From positions 1,679,335 through 1,743,334 of the forward strand of contig CM072890.1 of the NCBI GenBank assembly GCA_037013685.1: DNA of 64,000 bases. Direction: 5' to 3'. Source of the DNA: Acridotheres tristis. Taxonomy: Eukaryota; Chordata; Aves; Passeriformes; Sturnidae. The position numbers were made by a program, and so were the translations under genes. How positions within the stretch are numbered: the stretch's first letter is position 1; every line of letters begins with the position of its first letter. Below the pieces are notes generated by a model. That model was given only the letters and a program-made list of their open reading frames with translations. It made no database searches and was not told where the DNA came from. Of the stretch, positions 52,404 to 64,000 are shown one piece after another.

Positions 52404-52450
52404 GCCTAAGCTCTATTCTAAGCCTAAGCTCTATTCTAAGCCTAAACTCA
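52404..52450. repeat. Tandem repeat, 18-bp unit, about 2.5 copies
   Basis: Two identical copies of GCCTAAGCTCTATTCTAA (52404-52421 and 52422-52439) and a diverged partial third copy. The 18-bp length keeps frame, giving a LYSKPK repeat in one open frame that has no other sign of being a gene. Confidence 0.95.
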
Positions 52451-54539
52451 GTGGGGGGAGTCCACTACTTATAGAAAAATACTGGCACCTCTTACAGGAC
52501 CGTCTGAATTTTACCATGGATCTCAGTTCTGCTCTCCTAGGATCCTAACCCTAACTGAGAGATGCTCCCTGCACACAGAACAGGCACCCACAAATGCCTG
52601 AGGAACAAACACAGCTACACAAAGTGTCACTGACTTCACTGCACGCTGGAAAATTCAACTGGGAGACACTTGGTGTCCAGAGGGCCAAATCTCATCATTC
52701 ATCTTAACATTTCCCAGGACAATTAACTCCTGTCAGCCACTCCAGGCTCGTGTGAGTGTTTTTGCCCGAAATCAGCAGCAGACTGTGCTTTGTGCCTGAG
52801 TCTGGCTCACCTTAGCACAGGCTGCAGCACAGCCCCGAGGGGGAAGGCACTGCTCACATCTATTGGCAGCTCTCAGTTCCCTTAGCAGAGCTGCCAAACT
52901 ACACAAATTGCTTTGGTTCTGCAGCCTTTCCTCCCTTAAAACCAGCCTTCCCTAAAGACTCTGAACACCACGATGCCTGCAACTTAAAAAATGGGGTTTC
53001 ATATCAGTTGATGACTGTTCACACTTTATGGTTCTGGATGTTGCTGAAGTCATCAGCAGTGAACACGAACTTGCTGAGCTCCAATACCATGCTTGACTAA
53101 AAAAATCTACAGGTTCTAGCCTTTGAAAACTGAAGGAGGAAAGTTCTATCAGCTGATGCAACTACCTCAGTTTGGGTTTAAAAAAATCAGAAATTATCCC
53201 TTCTACATTCCTGACCCTCCCTCATGCTAATGCTCATCTCCTTGTCCCCAGAAATATAAAGCTATACTCATCACTGCACAGTAATTAAGAATCAGACATG
53301 CATATCTGTTGATGTCAAGGCAATTTAAATCACAGAACCCTTCAGAATACTGCAGTAATACAGAGGTGTGATCACTCTGCACAGAATAACAGTCTAGGCT
53401 ACCCAAAACTTTAAAATAATGCAATAAAATAAAAAAGAACAATTAAATAATTTAATAATAATCCTAATCTTGATATCAGCACAGAGTCATCCTCAAGCAC
53501 TGCTGAAGTGAGGAATGAGCCCATGTTCTACATTTCCAACACTGCTTAACAATAATCCCAGCTGGAGTACTCATTTATTAGATGTATCCCTCCTCTTAAT
53601 TAAACATTCAAACCCACTCCAATCACCAAGTGGAACTTGCCAGATTGTCTGGAATACAACCCCAAATCCCATCCTCAACTACAAAGACAGGATAGAGGAA
53701 TACCTTCAGCAATTAAGTTTGGGACTCCTAAAAGACCAGAAGCACAATTTGAAAGAAAGGCACTGAATTTTGCCAATATTTTTCAGGGCATGTTTACCCC
53801 AACCTCTTTGTTTCTTGTGAAATGGCCTATTCTACCCTGCTGCCAGTTTTATTTCCAAGGATGCTTGACACTTTATATTTGCATCAGGGAATTATAAATG
53901 CACTTCAGATTTATTATAGAACCAGGGGGTTTAGTCCCTTTTGCCAGAGGACTGTGGGTTTGTCCAGAAGAAAACTCGTAATCACTTTTTACAACTGACT
54001 ATGAAGATATTTCAGTTAATTGGCATATCTGACACAATTCTTGTATCATGCAAATCCATTCAGATCTTCCCACTGTGCAGTTACTATATTCAGTGTCCTG
54101 ACACCAAAATTCAACATAATATGATACTACTTGAGCAACCTTAAACAGACAATCTAATCAGTCAAGACTGGCAGAAATACACAACAAAAACTACCCCACA
54201 GTGACACTGCCATCCCTAATTTTAAACAGACTAATCAGATGAAGGATGGCAAAAGTGTTATGCAAGATTTACAGTTGGAATGTGTAAACACAGAAAGAGG
54301 TTTATCCAGCTCTATGTACTAAATTAGTGGCCAAACCCAAAAGCGAATACATATTTCTTCACTCTATGTTTGTAGCTTGAGCTAAAAATTTAATGTCCTT
54401 TTGTTTTCAAAGTCAAATTTGAGTGCCTGCAAGCTGAGTGAGGCAGTAGCTAACACGGGAACTTGGAATCATTTCTTTTCCTTTCCTGGGAGCCACATTC
54501 TGCTAGCACTGAACAGAGTTAAGGAGAAACACTCCTGGG

Positions 54540-54906
54540 CTCCTCCTGGACTTTGCCTCCCCATAATGGAGAGGAGGGGGCAGAGCTCAGCCCCATCCTC
54601 GGGGGGACACTGCCAGCTGGAGCTCCCGACCCGGGCTGAGCGTGGAGCAGCACTGCATCCCTGCCTTTGGCCAAGGAGAGCATCCCTTCCCCCGGGGAGC
54701 TGGGCATTTGCCACTTGGGCGATGGAGGGGAGGAGATGTGTGTGCTTGGCTTTGGCTCCAGCCGAGCAGGGGCTCCTGGTGGCCCAGAGGCAATGACAGC
54801 CTCTCTCAAACGTGGCTCCTGCTGCAGCTCAGCAGCTGCTCGAGGAGGAGAACAGAGCTGAGTGAAGTGGACAAACTCACCCCTCAGCACGGGACCCACG
54901 CAGGTA
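54540..54906 (+). other. Isolated GC-rich block with donor-like end
   Basis: Set in AT-rich surroundings, 54601-54900 is about 64% G+C by hand count and has about 11 CpG dinucleotides from 54600 to 54901, well below expectation from base content, so it does not meet the usual CpG-island ratio. It ends in CCCACGCAG/GTAAAAG (GT at 54904), a good splice donor match. A pyrimidine-rich stretch near 54470-54490 followed by an AG at about 54505 could be an acceptor. Several frames are open on both strands, which is expected from composition. It could be an exon or promoter of an unrecognised transcript, an old GC-rich repeat remnant, or nothing. No protein family is recognised. Confidence 0.3.
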
Positions 54907-57900
54907 AAAGCTGTAAGCAGAGCTCAGGTAATCTGAAGGCTTGATAAGTGAGAGTACAAACTCTGGCTTTCTGCTGGCTTTAGCAGAGGACATAAAGTTT
55001 AAATCTCACATCAGTGCCCTAACCAAAACACCTGTTTCCTGTGGCAACAATATTTTGTTTTATAGTAGCCTGACAACCAATCCTCAAGAGAACTCAACAT
55101 GCCAACTTCATTAAAAAATGGATGAATCGAAGGCACTTAGCACCTTACAGAACCTATGACTGGTAAGAAAGATTCAGACTGTCTTCTTATCATGACAGAC
55201 AAGAAACTACAAAAATCACAAGGAGAAAACAGACCATCAGTCATGCAATAATTATATAGCAACTGCAAGGCCATTTAGTTACTGTGGGATAAGCAATAGA
55301 ATGCTTAATAATTTAACCAATTACCATTCATTATAATAGCCAGGTTGGCATGTGATGATCCACAGGGGTCTTACCTGCCTCTAAACATTCCCAGCTTTCA
55401 GTGTTGCCATAGTAATGTTGGTCACACCTCTCCAGTTCAGCTCCTGTCATTCTTCAGTATAAATTCCTGCTTCTAGAGCTAGCAAGAGAAAGGTTTACAA
55501 ATGAAGCACAAATTATATAAGGCACTGCTGAAGGCCACTTTCATGGCACCTTTGGATTCTGACAGATGTGCTATTGCCTCATCCATGGCTCCAAAATTTG
55601 TTTTCAATGTGCTATACTTATTTGAGTGATATATTTAAGACTGAACAAAGCCTTCATCTTGTTTTTTATTGGCTAACATAAGCATAATAACAGTTTATTT
55701 TTTTTTTTAATAGTTGTAGTGATTGCAGTCACATCTGGTGGATAAATATCTTATTGCTGTTCTCCTATAGAAAACAGCAGTTAAATAACATCCAGAAATC
55801 TTCGAGTGTATCTCTTAAACCTAAAACATGGCAGTGTCTTCTTTGGATTTATGGGGTTTCAGCTTATTTGCTTTTTTTAATTTGTGTTGGGGGTTTTGTT
55901 ATTTGTTGGCTTGTTTTTTTCTAATTATTTTTAAGTTAAGACACAAAAGAAAGGGCACATGAAGTATTTATACCCAGATTCACTGAGCCTTCCCATTGTC
56001 TTTGATAGACTCAGTGTGGCATTTTCACTCAAGAAGAGACTCACATGAGACAGAAATTATTTCATTGCTCTAACTTCTTATTCAAAAAGGGAAGGGCTGC
56101 CTGTCATTCCTTTAAAGCATTATTTACATTTTCAAATACAGTTTTCAGTCTCGTCCCTTCTGTTGTAATCATTTGAGATTCAAGAGCCTGAAATTCTGGG
56201 CAACATTACTTTGGGCCAATTTGTGTCTGGACACTGACTTAATTATCCTGGCTCAGTTGTAATTCAAGGTCTGTTACAAACCTAAACCCAGGGCAAATGT
56301 GTGAAAAAAAGTGTACAGAGGTTGAGCTGACCTGTTCCTAACTTTATTAAAGAAGTCAATGCAGGGCTTTGATTCCAGCCGTGTGAAAGGTGTGAAAATA
56401 AAGAAATCATTCTTTCATTTCACTGTAACATTTTAGGTAAAGTTTAAAGAAAATGGGAGTCTGAACCCACAGAGAATGAAATGAAAATAAGCAAAATAAG
56501 AAAATAAAATAACTAACATGACATACTAAATATTTTAATAACTTTTAGTTATTCTAAAGAATAATTTTTAAGGTTATTCCCTAGACTATGGAGTTGCAGG
56601 AGTCAGAAGGGACAACAAAATTCTGTTGAAACAATGGTGAAACAAGGCACCTGCTAAATTCAGTTCCTGCAATTCCCTCTGGCTCACCTGCACAGCATCC
56701 TACCTGCAAAATTTAGAGCAGCAACTAGTGTGGAAACTCAGGGCTGATAGCACATAAAGAGCTAAAGCTGGGGGGGGAAAAAAAAAGGCAGTTTAAAATG
56801 GGATTAGGGAATGTGAAAAGAGAGATGGGAAATAAAATCTTTAAAATATAGACAAACTTATTTTGGCTTAAGAGATGCTAGCAGGTGGCAGATATGTGAC
56901 TGTGTGGTTGTCAGTCAGACCAGAACTTTTTTCTAGAGTTCCTTAAATGAGGCATCTCTCGGAGGAACCATCCAAAGTAATTATGGTAGGTACTTAAGCA
57001 AATGGACTGTTAATAACTAGATAGAGGTGATAAGCCTCCCAGGCCAGCTGGAGACCTGCTAGTGAAAAAAGGGAAAGGAAATGAAGAGTAGAATCTGTTT
57101 TATTAGAGAAAAGGAGTCTGTAAAATATTGTCTGATCTAATTTGTACAAAAATAAAATTAAAAAGGAAACACCAAAAAATCCCAACAACTTGTCATCAGC
57201 AAATTATATCATGGATGCTGAAATATGCTGCCTATCTTCAATCTACTGCTTCTTAATTGCTGGCTGAAATAATTTATGACTGATTTGCTTTGTTGTCCTA
57301 GAAGAATTGATTTTTTTTTAAGTTGATGAATGGCTCGACTTACAAAATTTCTTCTGTTCTGCATAGTATGTTCCTGTCTCTGAGGAATCATAATTGCCAT
57401 GAAAGGATATTTACTCCATATACCTTGTGATGATTTCTATAACGAGCCAGAAGTTTTCAGAGGAGAGTTTGAAATACTAACTGGGGAAATACTGGGAATC
57501 TTTTCCAATGCACTCCTTCCAGCAGTGAAGAGAAGAAATGGAAAGTACAATGAGATCCAGGTTCACATGTAGAAACAGCAGATATCAGAAATAAATTACT
57601 GCACTGCCTGGACAAATCTAATTAACCACAGAAGGGACACAAGGATCTCCAGAACTCGAGTACTGGATAGGAATCAAATTAATTATATCAATATAATTAC
57701 TGACTAGTATATATTACTCTAGAAAATCTGAATAAGATTTTTGTGTCTCAGTTTCCACTAAGTCAAACTGAGAGCATCTGGTGACCAAAAAATAACCTCT
57801 TCAAATTCAAATTACAACAACATTACAACAACCAAGTCTTGTTGTGAGGTCAGTGGGTGGGAAGGTCTCTCCTCATCCTTTCTTCCATTCTCTTTTTTTT

Positions 57901-58512
57901 CCTTAGATATTTTCTTAAGTGCTACTTAAGTGCCATATTACTACAGATAATACCAATCAATGGCTACATACCTGCTTTGCATTGCAAACATTCTGAAATA
58001 AACCTTACACATATATATATATTTTTTTTTTACAAACAGCATCATTCAGTGCCTTTTCCCTCTGCTCTGCCCCAAGGGTCCATGACAAAACCCGGGTTGC
58101 TGTGACCTCTGTAGGGGCAGGTGGTACCAGACTCACCTCCACCACTTCTTGATTCATGAGTGGCAGAGCAGCCAACCTTCCCAGGTGTATAAAAAATCCC
58201 AAACTTGTACACTGCTCTGTAATTTTTTTTCACTCTGTCTTCCTTTAGAAAGCATTACGAAAAAAAAAAAGCATCTCATTTTTTAGAGAAGTGATTTAGT
58301 TAAAACCAGACAGCGATTGTCTCATGTATCACACTTTTTTACTTTAATATTTTCAACAATATAAACCTCTGGGTTTTCAGGGAAATATTTCATGAAGGAA
58401 CTTTATTCTTTGTTTTCATTTGCATGGTGAATTATGAGTGCATCATTTCAGTTTTCCCTCTGAGGTTAGTACAAAACCAGCCTCTTCAGCGGGGCTGATG
58501 AGCACCACAATG

Positions 58513-58530
58513 ATATATATATATATATAT
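58513..58530. repeat. (AT)9 microsatellite
   Basis: A perfect 18-bp AT run. A shorter one with a T run attached lies at 58011-58031. Confidence 0.93.
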
Positions 58531-59008
58531 CTGTATTTTTGTCTCTCCTTCCCTCAGGATCTTGATCTAAATGAAATTGCAGCTAGAAAATATTTGAAAC
58601 TGACAGGATATTTTAGTTGTGAAAAAAACTCTCATTGTTTTTGCACATCTCAAAGCAGAAATAAGTAAAGAGTTATATATAAATATATATACAGAGTGGT
58701 CATTGAGGTTTAATGAATTTACTTGAGCCAAACCTGACTTGTTACATGTTATTAATTCTGTAATTACCATTATGAAAACTCTTACATAAGGATGCACTGG
58801 CAAGAAAAAGGATCAAACTGAAGGCATCTAAATAACTATGTTCCAATCCCAAAGATGTTCATTTACATGAAATTCTCATTTAAGAACCGATCTTAAAAAT
58901 AATGCACCTTAGTTCAGATGATACAAGCTTGGTCAGATTATGTTAAATGCTCAAAATATATGTCCACTACTTTAAAGGTGATTGTCCTTACCAACACTTT
59001 TCTAATTA

Positions 59009-59041
59009 AAGTCAGATTTAAGTCAGATTTTTGAGTCAGAC
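59009..59041. repeat. Short tandem repeat of AAGTCAGATTT
   Basis: Two near-exact 11-bp copies followed by a third, diverged one. Confidence 0.75.
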
Positions 59042-61333
59042 TTATGACAATAGGAATTTAAAGTTTTGAACTTTGATTCTAATCACACCTTTTCTGTCTT
59101 TCTTTTTTTGCCTTTTCTAGTATGTCCTGTTTTCTAACACTTACATGGAGAAAATTTTCAAGAATTGCAAGTTATCTATCTCAGATTTTGAATCTCCAAA
59201 CAATAGGCCATACAAAGAGAAAATTCAGTAAATATTTTTAACTAATGTATTCACTCAAAAACTTTGTGACCTTTCCATCCTCCTCAGAGCCTAGGGATAA
59301 GTATAAGCCTGAAAGGAGAAGAGGAAAACAAACAATTTTTTTTTCCTAAGAAATTATAATTTTTTTCCCAAACTATTTCTTCAGTTTTTGCAGTAGGCTG
59401 AAATAACATGGACTTTGCACTGCATTAATATTTCTGGAGATCAGAGCTTCTGACACTGCCTTGGCAAATTATCTCTACCCAGTCTGTGTTTTCTGATGTG
59501 AAACCAAGTAGCTGTGTGTGGGAAAACTCACTGTCAGATGTTCTAGAATTGTTCTTCCAGAGTATTGTGGATCACTTTGTAAAGTAAAAGCCTGAAAATG
59601 CTGGATAATTTCAGAGGCTCAGCACTGGTCTGCTAATATGCCAGGAAGAATAAGCAATTATGATTTTCATCTAAGCAACATATGCTGTTTGCTGTCCTGT
59701 TCTGAACAGCTGTAGGTTAGATGCTGTTAAGATTAGGCCCCTTCTCTCCTCCATATTTCAAAATTCAAATTAAACTAAAATAACAGCACCTGCTGAACAA
59801 AAACACTATTTCAAAATGTGTACTTGCACACAATTACTATGAAGAGGCTGGCCACCATTGTTACCAGTCTATTCTTTCTGAATGGAAATGGCAGAGAAGT
59901 TTTCCATGCAGCTGCAGCTCTTCAATTGTATAACTAGTGCTGGCCCCAAGCCAACCCTCAAGAACTCAAGTGGCACCAAAAGATACTATATTGATTTGCA
60001 ATCGAACATAATAGGCCATCAGCTTAATTATTACTGAAGTGACAAGGTTCTGGATATTTCATATTTATATTTCTGAGGCCTGTGAAAGATGAATGTAAAT
60101 CTTTTAAATGCCTACATTTGCATATCTTCAGAAGGGTTGAGTGCTCTTACTGTATTCATAGCCTGTGAAAGACCTAAAGGACTGGCTATTCAACTCAGGT
60201 TGCCAGATCACACAGTCACTTACTTGCATAAGGAAACAGGCCTATAAAACTGAACACATTCCTGCAGGAAAATATCCCCAGATCTCTTGTGGACACCAAA
60301 AACATGTATGCTGATCATTAACATCCTCATGGGCATTTTCCTGCCCCTGTTACCTTTGGGAAAAGACTGCTTGGGTGAAAGAGAGTGAATTGGCATCACG
60401 TTCCACTGTGAGCATCTCCCAAAACACCCACTGAACAGAGTTTTTTCTTCCCTCTGACTCTCACCTTACCTTTATGCAGGAGGTCTGCACTCGGGGCTCA
60501 ACATTCGGAAGAATGTTTGTTCAGTTCTTCCAAACAGCCAGAACTGTTTGTTCTGTCACTCTAGGTCATCACCTAGCCAGCTCCTGATGATATGCTTCTG
60601 TTTTTTTTAGGTGTACACATTTCTTTTGTGCCCAGGTCCTCTAACTCTACACACCGAGAATAATTTAGAGAGACTGTTTTAATTATATAACGAATCACTT
60701 CTATTTCAATCACCCTAAAGACATTTCTTCACATGCCCTGTACCTCTCATCCTCCATGCAGGTTGCTCCATCGCTAAATCACAATTTTTACTGAGCACAT
60801 ATAGACACACACCAAGCAGTGTTTTCTCTTATATTCCCAGTCTCTGAATTGCAGTTGTCCTCAAAAGCTTTCTCTTTTTGCTTACCATTGGCACTTGCTG
60901 TAATTTCCTTATTCTATATGGATTCCTTATATTGTACGTGGATAGCTGAAAAAGAAAATAAAAGTTTCTCCTGTTCTCAGGGAGAGAAGCAAGACATAAG
61001 TGAAAACATGGTTATAAATACAACGCTCATTTCTGGATTTGTACAGTAGGGGGAAAGATTTGTTGCCAGGATTATCTTCTGCTAGAGACATTATTCCCAA
61101 AGAATTTGGGTTTCTTTGCTCAAGTATCAATGCCCTCTACTGGAGGGAGTTCGCCTGAACTCCTTGTGTTGAAAATCTTTTCTAGTGCAACCCATTTGGT
61201 GACTTTTAATCACCACTGAAAGAGAAGGCCAACAGATGGCCAGCAAACAGGTTGTCACTGCAGAACTACTGGATCCTATAAGACAATAACTTCATTAAAC
61301 TTCTTCATATGAAAGAAGTCCAGTACTTAATGT

Positions 61334-61407
61334 TAAAAAAAAACCAAAACCAAGCAACCAACCAACCAAAAAATCAATCAATCAAACAAAAAAAAAAAAA
61401 AAAGAGA
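61334..61407. repeat. A-rich tract with (AACC)n and (AATC)n
   Basis: About 74 bp of almost only A and C, including three CAAC-type tetramers, then three ATCA units, ending in an A run at 61388-61403. Simple repeat. Confidence 0.9.
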
Positions 61408-62203
61408 AGATTTAAAACACCAGGAAGGAATTCAGCTTTGCTATGAGCAGGTGTTACCTTGTGTAAAATTCCTGGCTATTTCTATGATGGATTTGAGAAA
61501 ACAGAATGCATTTCAGTCATATTCCTGCAGTGCAGAGTTGTCTTCCCTCTATTTTTTCCATCCCTTTCTGGTGTGCATTGCTGCTGTCTGATTGCTCCAT
61601 CTGAACAGTATTACAGGACAGGCAGCTCCCACCACACCTGCAATCACCATTCCTTATCAAAAGCATTTCAACCAAAGGAAGATGAATTTTCGAGTGTGGA
61701 GTAAGCAAATATTACATGAACCACTTTGTCTGCACACAAAAATGCCTAAATACAAACAAAATGTTCCTGTGAATGAGTGCTAAGAGCGACCCAGATACAG
61801 GATTAGTCTGAAAATTTCAAGAGTTTTCCCCTGTCTAGCCCACACAGCTACAACTTAGTAAAGTACTGTATTGAAGAAAGTGTTTTTTCTCCATCTCCTG
61901 GAAACAGCATTGTGTTTCTGTTTCAAAGAGCACAGAAATGTTGTGTGTGCTCACAAGAGGATTCAGGGAGATCAGAACCCACCAATTTTGGTCAGGATTG
62001 GGGTGTGTTGCTAGAAAAATCTGGGGAGGGCTTTGGGTTTCATTGCTGATAGATGTGATGACTTAGAAATGCACCTGTCAATGCATTGACAGGGGGGAAC
62101 CCACACAATTTTTTCTCACTTATCTTGAAAGTAGAATATGATTTCCCAACCAGAAACGTTCCAATTTTTCCTGTTATTTTCCTGTCGAAAACAGGACAGT
62201 CTT

Positions 62204-62226
62204 AAAAAAAAAAAAAAAAAAAAAAA
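62204..62226. repeat. Poly-A run (23 nt)
   Basis: An uninterrupted A run with no recognisable retro-insert upstream. Confidence 0.93.
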
Positions 62227-62768
62227 CAAGCCAGCCAGATATAGTGCTTTGGAATGTGAGGTCTTTTTAAAATCACTTTTTATCCCTACATGTGTAAGAC
62301 CCTAGAAGGGAAGAAAGAACATAGAGAGGGCAGGACAAAGGTGTCACACAAGACATAGAACTAGTGAGGAAAAAAAAGGGCTTTTCTAGTTTGGAGGCAA
62401 TTTCCTGTGATTTCGTTTGGACTGCTACTTGCTACTGAGCTACCAAAGAAAAGTATTTGAGCACTGACACCAAGAAAGCTGCAAAGAACAAACTTCCAGC
62501 GATTCAAGGGGCACTCAGACCAGCCAGGCACTGGGGATGCTCCTGGGGAATGGTAGAATTGGCCAGCAAGGAATCAATAATTTCTGACTCCTGCCAGTGC
62601 AATCCCTGCAAAGTGTCCCGGGCTAAAAGCAGACTGATAAAAAATCACAGGCTCTGTAAAGGGAATTGAGCTGTACAGCAACCACCTGCACAGGCAATTT
62701 TGAAATGAATGGATTTGAAGATGAAAATTGGGCCGTTGTTACCAAGTAGCTGAGAATACAGCTGAGGT

Positions 62769-62797
62769 TTTTGTTGTTCTTAAAAGGAACAACAAAA
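62769..62797. repeat. Inverted repeat, 11-bp arms
   Basis: TTTTGTTGTTC (62769-62779) and GAACAACAAAA (62787-62797) are perfect complements around a 7-base loop. As RNA the stem could extend by G-U and G-C pairs. There is no T run or promoter to suggest a real RNA gene. Confidence 0.85.
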
Positions 62798-63309
62798 GCT
62801 CACTTAAAATACAGATAGGAAGTATCCAGAAACCAATATTATAAATGATGTAAATGTGAGTGGACAGGAATGAAAACCTTGGATAAGGTTCCCTGACATT
62901 AGGTATCTTATATCATAACTGCCATCATTGCACAGTGAAAGCAAAAATTAGGAGTAATCCTTCCATTAATTAATTCTGTTGCAGAGGTTTGAACTACTAA
63001 AAATTATAGAACATAATGTCTTAGTCACAATCATCCAAGTAAAAAAAAGGAAAAACAATCAACTTTACATTTTCTGATTGTTTATACAGGACATGCTTGT
63101 TCATATGTTAATTCTGTCCTCAAACTCTGAAGCTTCTGAGACTGGTATCAACTTTAATCAGTCTTAAGAAACAAATATTACACATCCCCATCCAGGCCAG
63201 ACAAGTATCTTTGGCATTTTTCCCCTTAGAGTCAAAGCAAATAAAACCCAGACCCATCTCATATGCTCAACTGACTGAACCTGAGGACGAAATTAATCAG
63301 CATAATATC

Positions 63310-63368
63310 CAAAATATATGGATATACCTATATATTGTAATATATAGATAATATATTATCTAATATAT
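63310..63368. repeat. AT-rich tract with 18-bp perfect palindrome
   Basis: An almost pure A/T stretch. Positions 63345-63362 (TAGATAATATATTATCTA) form a perfect palindrome. It is probably a degenerate AT microsatellite that can extrude a cruciform. Confidence 0.85.
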
Positions 63369-64000
63369 GGATGAACATGAAAATGAGAGAGGAACTGATT
63401 GGACATTACCTTTCCTGTTCTTTCATCCTGTGTGAATCAGGATCTTCTCAGTGAATGAAGAAAGTCAGGATACACAACAGAAGAGTGGAAGTAAGTGCTC
63501 CTCCAGGATCAAGTGTAATTTGGCAATAGGAACTCATTTTCCACACTTCTTATCTCTCCTGAGGGACAAAGGGATAAGAGATTTTCTTTGACTGCCCTCT
63601 CAAGTATTGTACTGAAGACTGAAATTACCACTGACTCTTTAAAGTAGTACTTAATACCCTGAGAAATGCATCTAGAGAGATGATAATAGAGAATTATATG
63701 TAGATAAGTACACACACTTATTTTATATCTGGTTCATAACACTATTAAACTTCATATAAAGTTGGATTCTGAGTTATGATCATTGAACAAACCATGACAC
63801 ACGAGATCTTTTCCACTCCTAATTCAGGCAGAAGAACATACCTGAGGAGGACAACTGAAGGAATTCATGCACAGCAGCAGAATTGCCTTTTTTTCTTTAA
63901 CAAACACATGTCCTTTCTACAAAAGAATAAACAAGTACAATGATAACAGTTTATTTTTCATCAACTCTGCCTGTTACTGAGAGTCTTCCATTTTGATAAA

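Larger units (their letters stand above)
50456..54539. other. Unannotated AT-rich spacer
   Basis: This stretch holds the A run at 50482-50503 and the 18-bp repeat at 52404-52450. Frames at 52234-52548 (104 codons, reading through that repeat), 53515-53766 and 53637-53897 are unrecognised. No transposon beyond the CR1 to the left was seen. Confidence 0.5.
54907..61333. other. Unannotated AT-rich spacer
   Basis: Unique-looking sequence with AT microsatellites at 58011-58021 and 58513-58530, short T runs, and a small triplication of AGTCAGA(TTT) at 59009-59041. No transposon, RNA gene or exon was recognised. Open frames are all under 85 codons. The parts at 55200-55370 and 59980-60200 are free of simple repeats and could be tested for conservation, without direct evidence from this sequence. 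Confidence 0.5.
61408..64000. other. Unannotated AT-rich spacer
   Basis: This stretch holds an A run at 62204-62226, the hairpin at 62769-62797 and the AT palindrome near 63345. Open frames are all under 85 codons and unrecognised. The right window edge shows nothing that continues as a recognised element. Confidence 0.5.

Noticed and set aside
54600..54901. CpG island call
   Set aside because: G+C is high, but about 11 CpG in 300 bp is far fewer than base content predicts, so the usual observed/expected threshold is not met.

Overview
This window looks like non-coding DNA from a bird nuclear genome. The evidence is several CR1-type (chicken repeat 1) LINE fragments in both orientations, a compact avian-style retroviral solo LTR, AT-rich composition with many A/T homopolymers and AT microsatellites, and no Alu, L1 or B-type repeats. 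A passerine is plausible from the style of the LTR, but that is an impression, not a proof. I found no protein-coding gene, rRNA, tRNA, operon or CRISPR array that I can support. The open frames present are short (nearly all under 140 codons), have unremarkable composition, and are what AT-rich DNA gives by chance, or they lie inside repeats. The window is best read as a gene desert or the inside of a very large intron.

Layout. 1-100: CR1 tail end on the minus strand, cut by the window edge. 596-898: CR1 3' end, plus strand. About 6640-7770: a long, decayed plus-strand CR1 that still shows part of the reverse transcriptase palm motif. 12950-13115: short, degraded plus-strand CR1 3' fragment. 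28414-28782: a solo LTR of 359 bp with 5-bp target-site duplications, a TATA box and a polyadenylation signal. About 49330-50452: plus-strand CR1 3' half in which one segment has expanded into a nested minisatellite (one 38-bp copy followed by four 52-bp copies). Elsewhere the DNA is mostly unique-looking and AT-rich, with scattered microsatellites, poly-A/poly-T runs of 20-27 nt, and a few small tandem repeats (23161-23210, 28011-28080, 52404-52450).

The parts do not form a gene system. The most notable structure is the minisatellite inside the 49-50 kb CR1. A 14-bp internal duplication turned a 38-bp unit into a 52-bp unit, created a canonical G-quadruplex motif on the minus strand, and only that form was then amplified. 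Two weak exon candidates are flagged: 39550-39799, with strong-looking splice signals and a hydrophilic open frame, and a GC-rich block at 54540-54906 ending in a donor-like CAG/GTAAAA. Neither is claimed as a gene. No new biological system was recognised.
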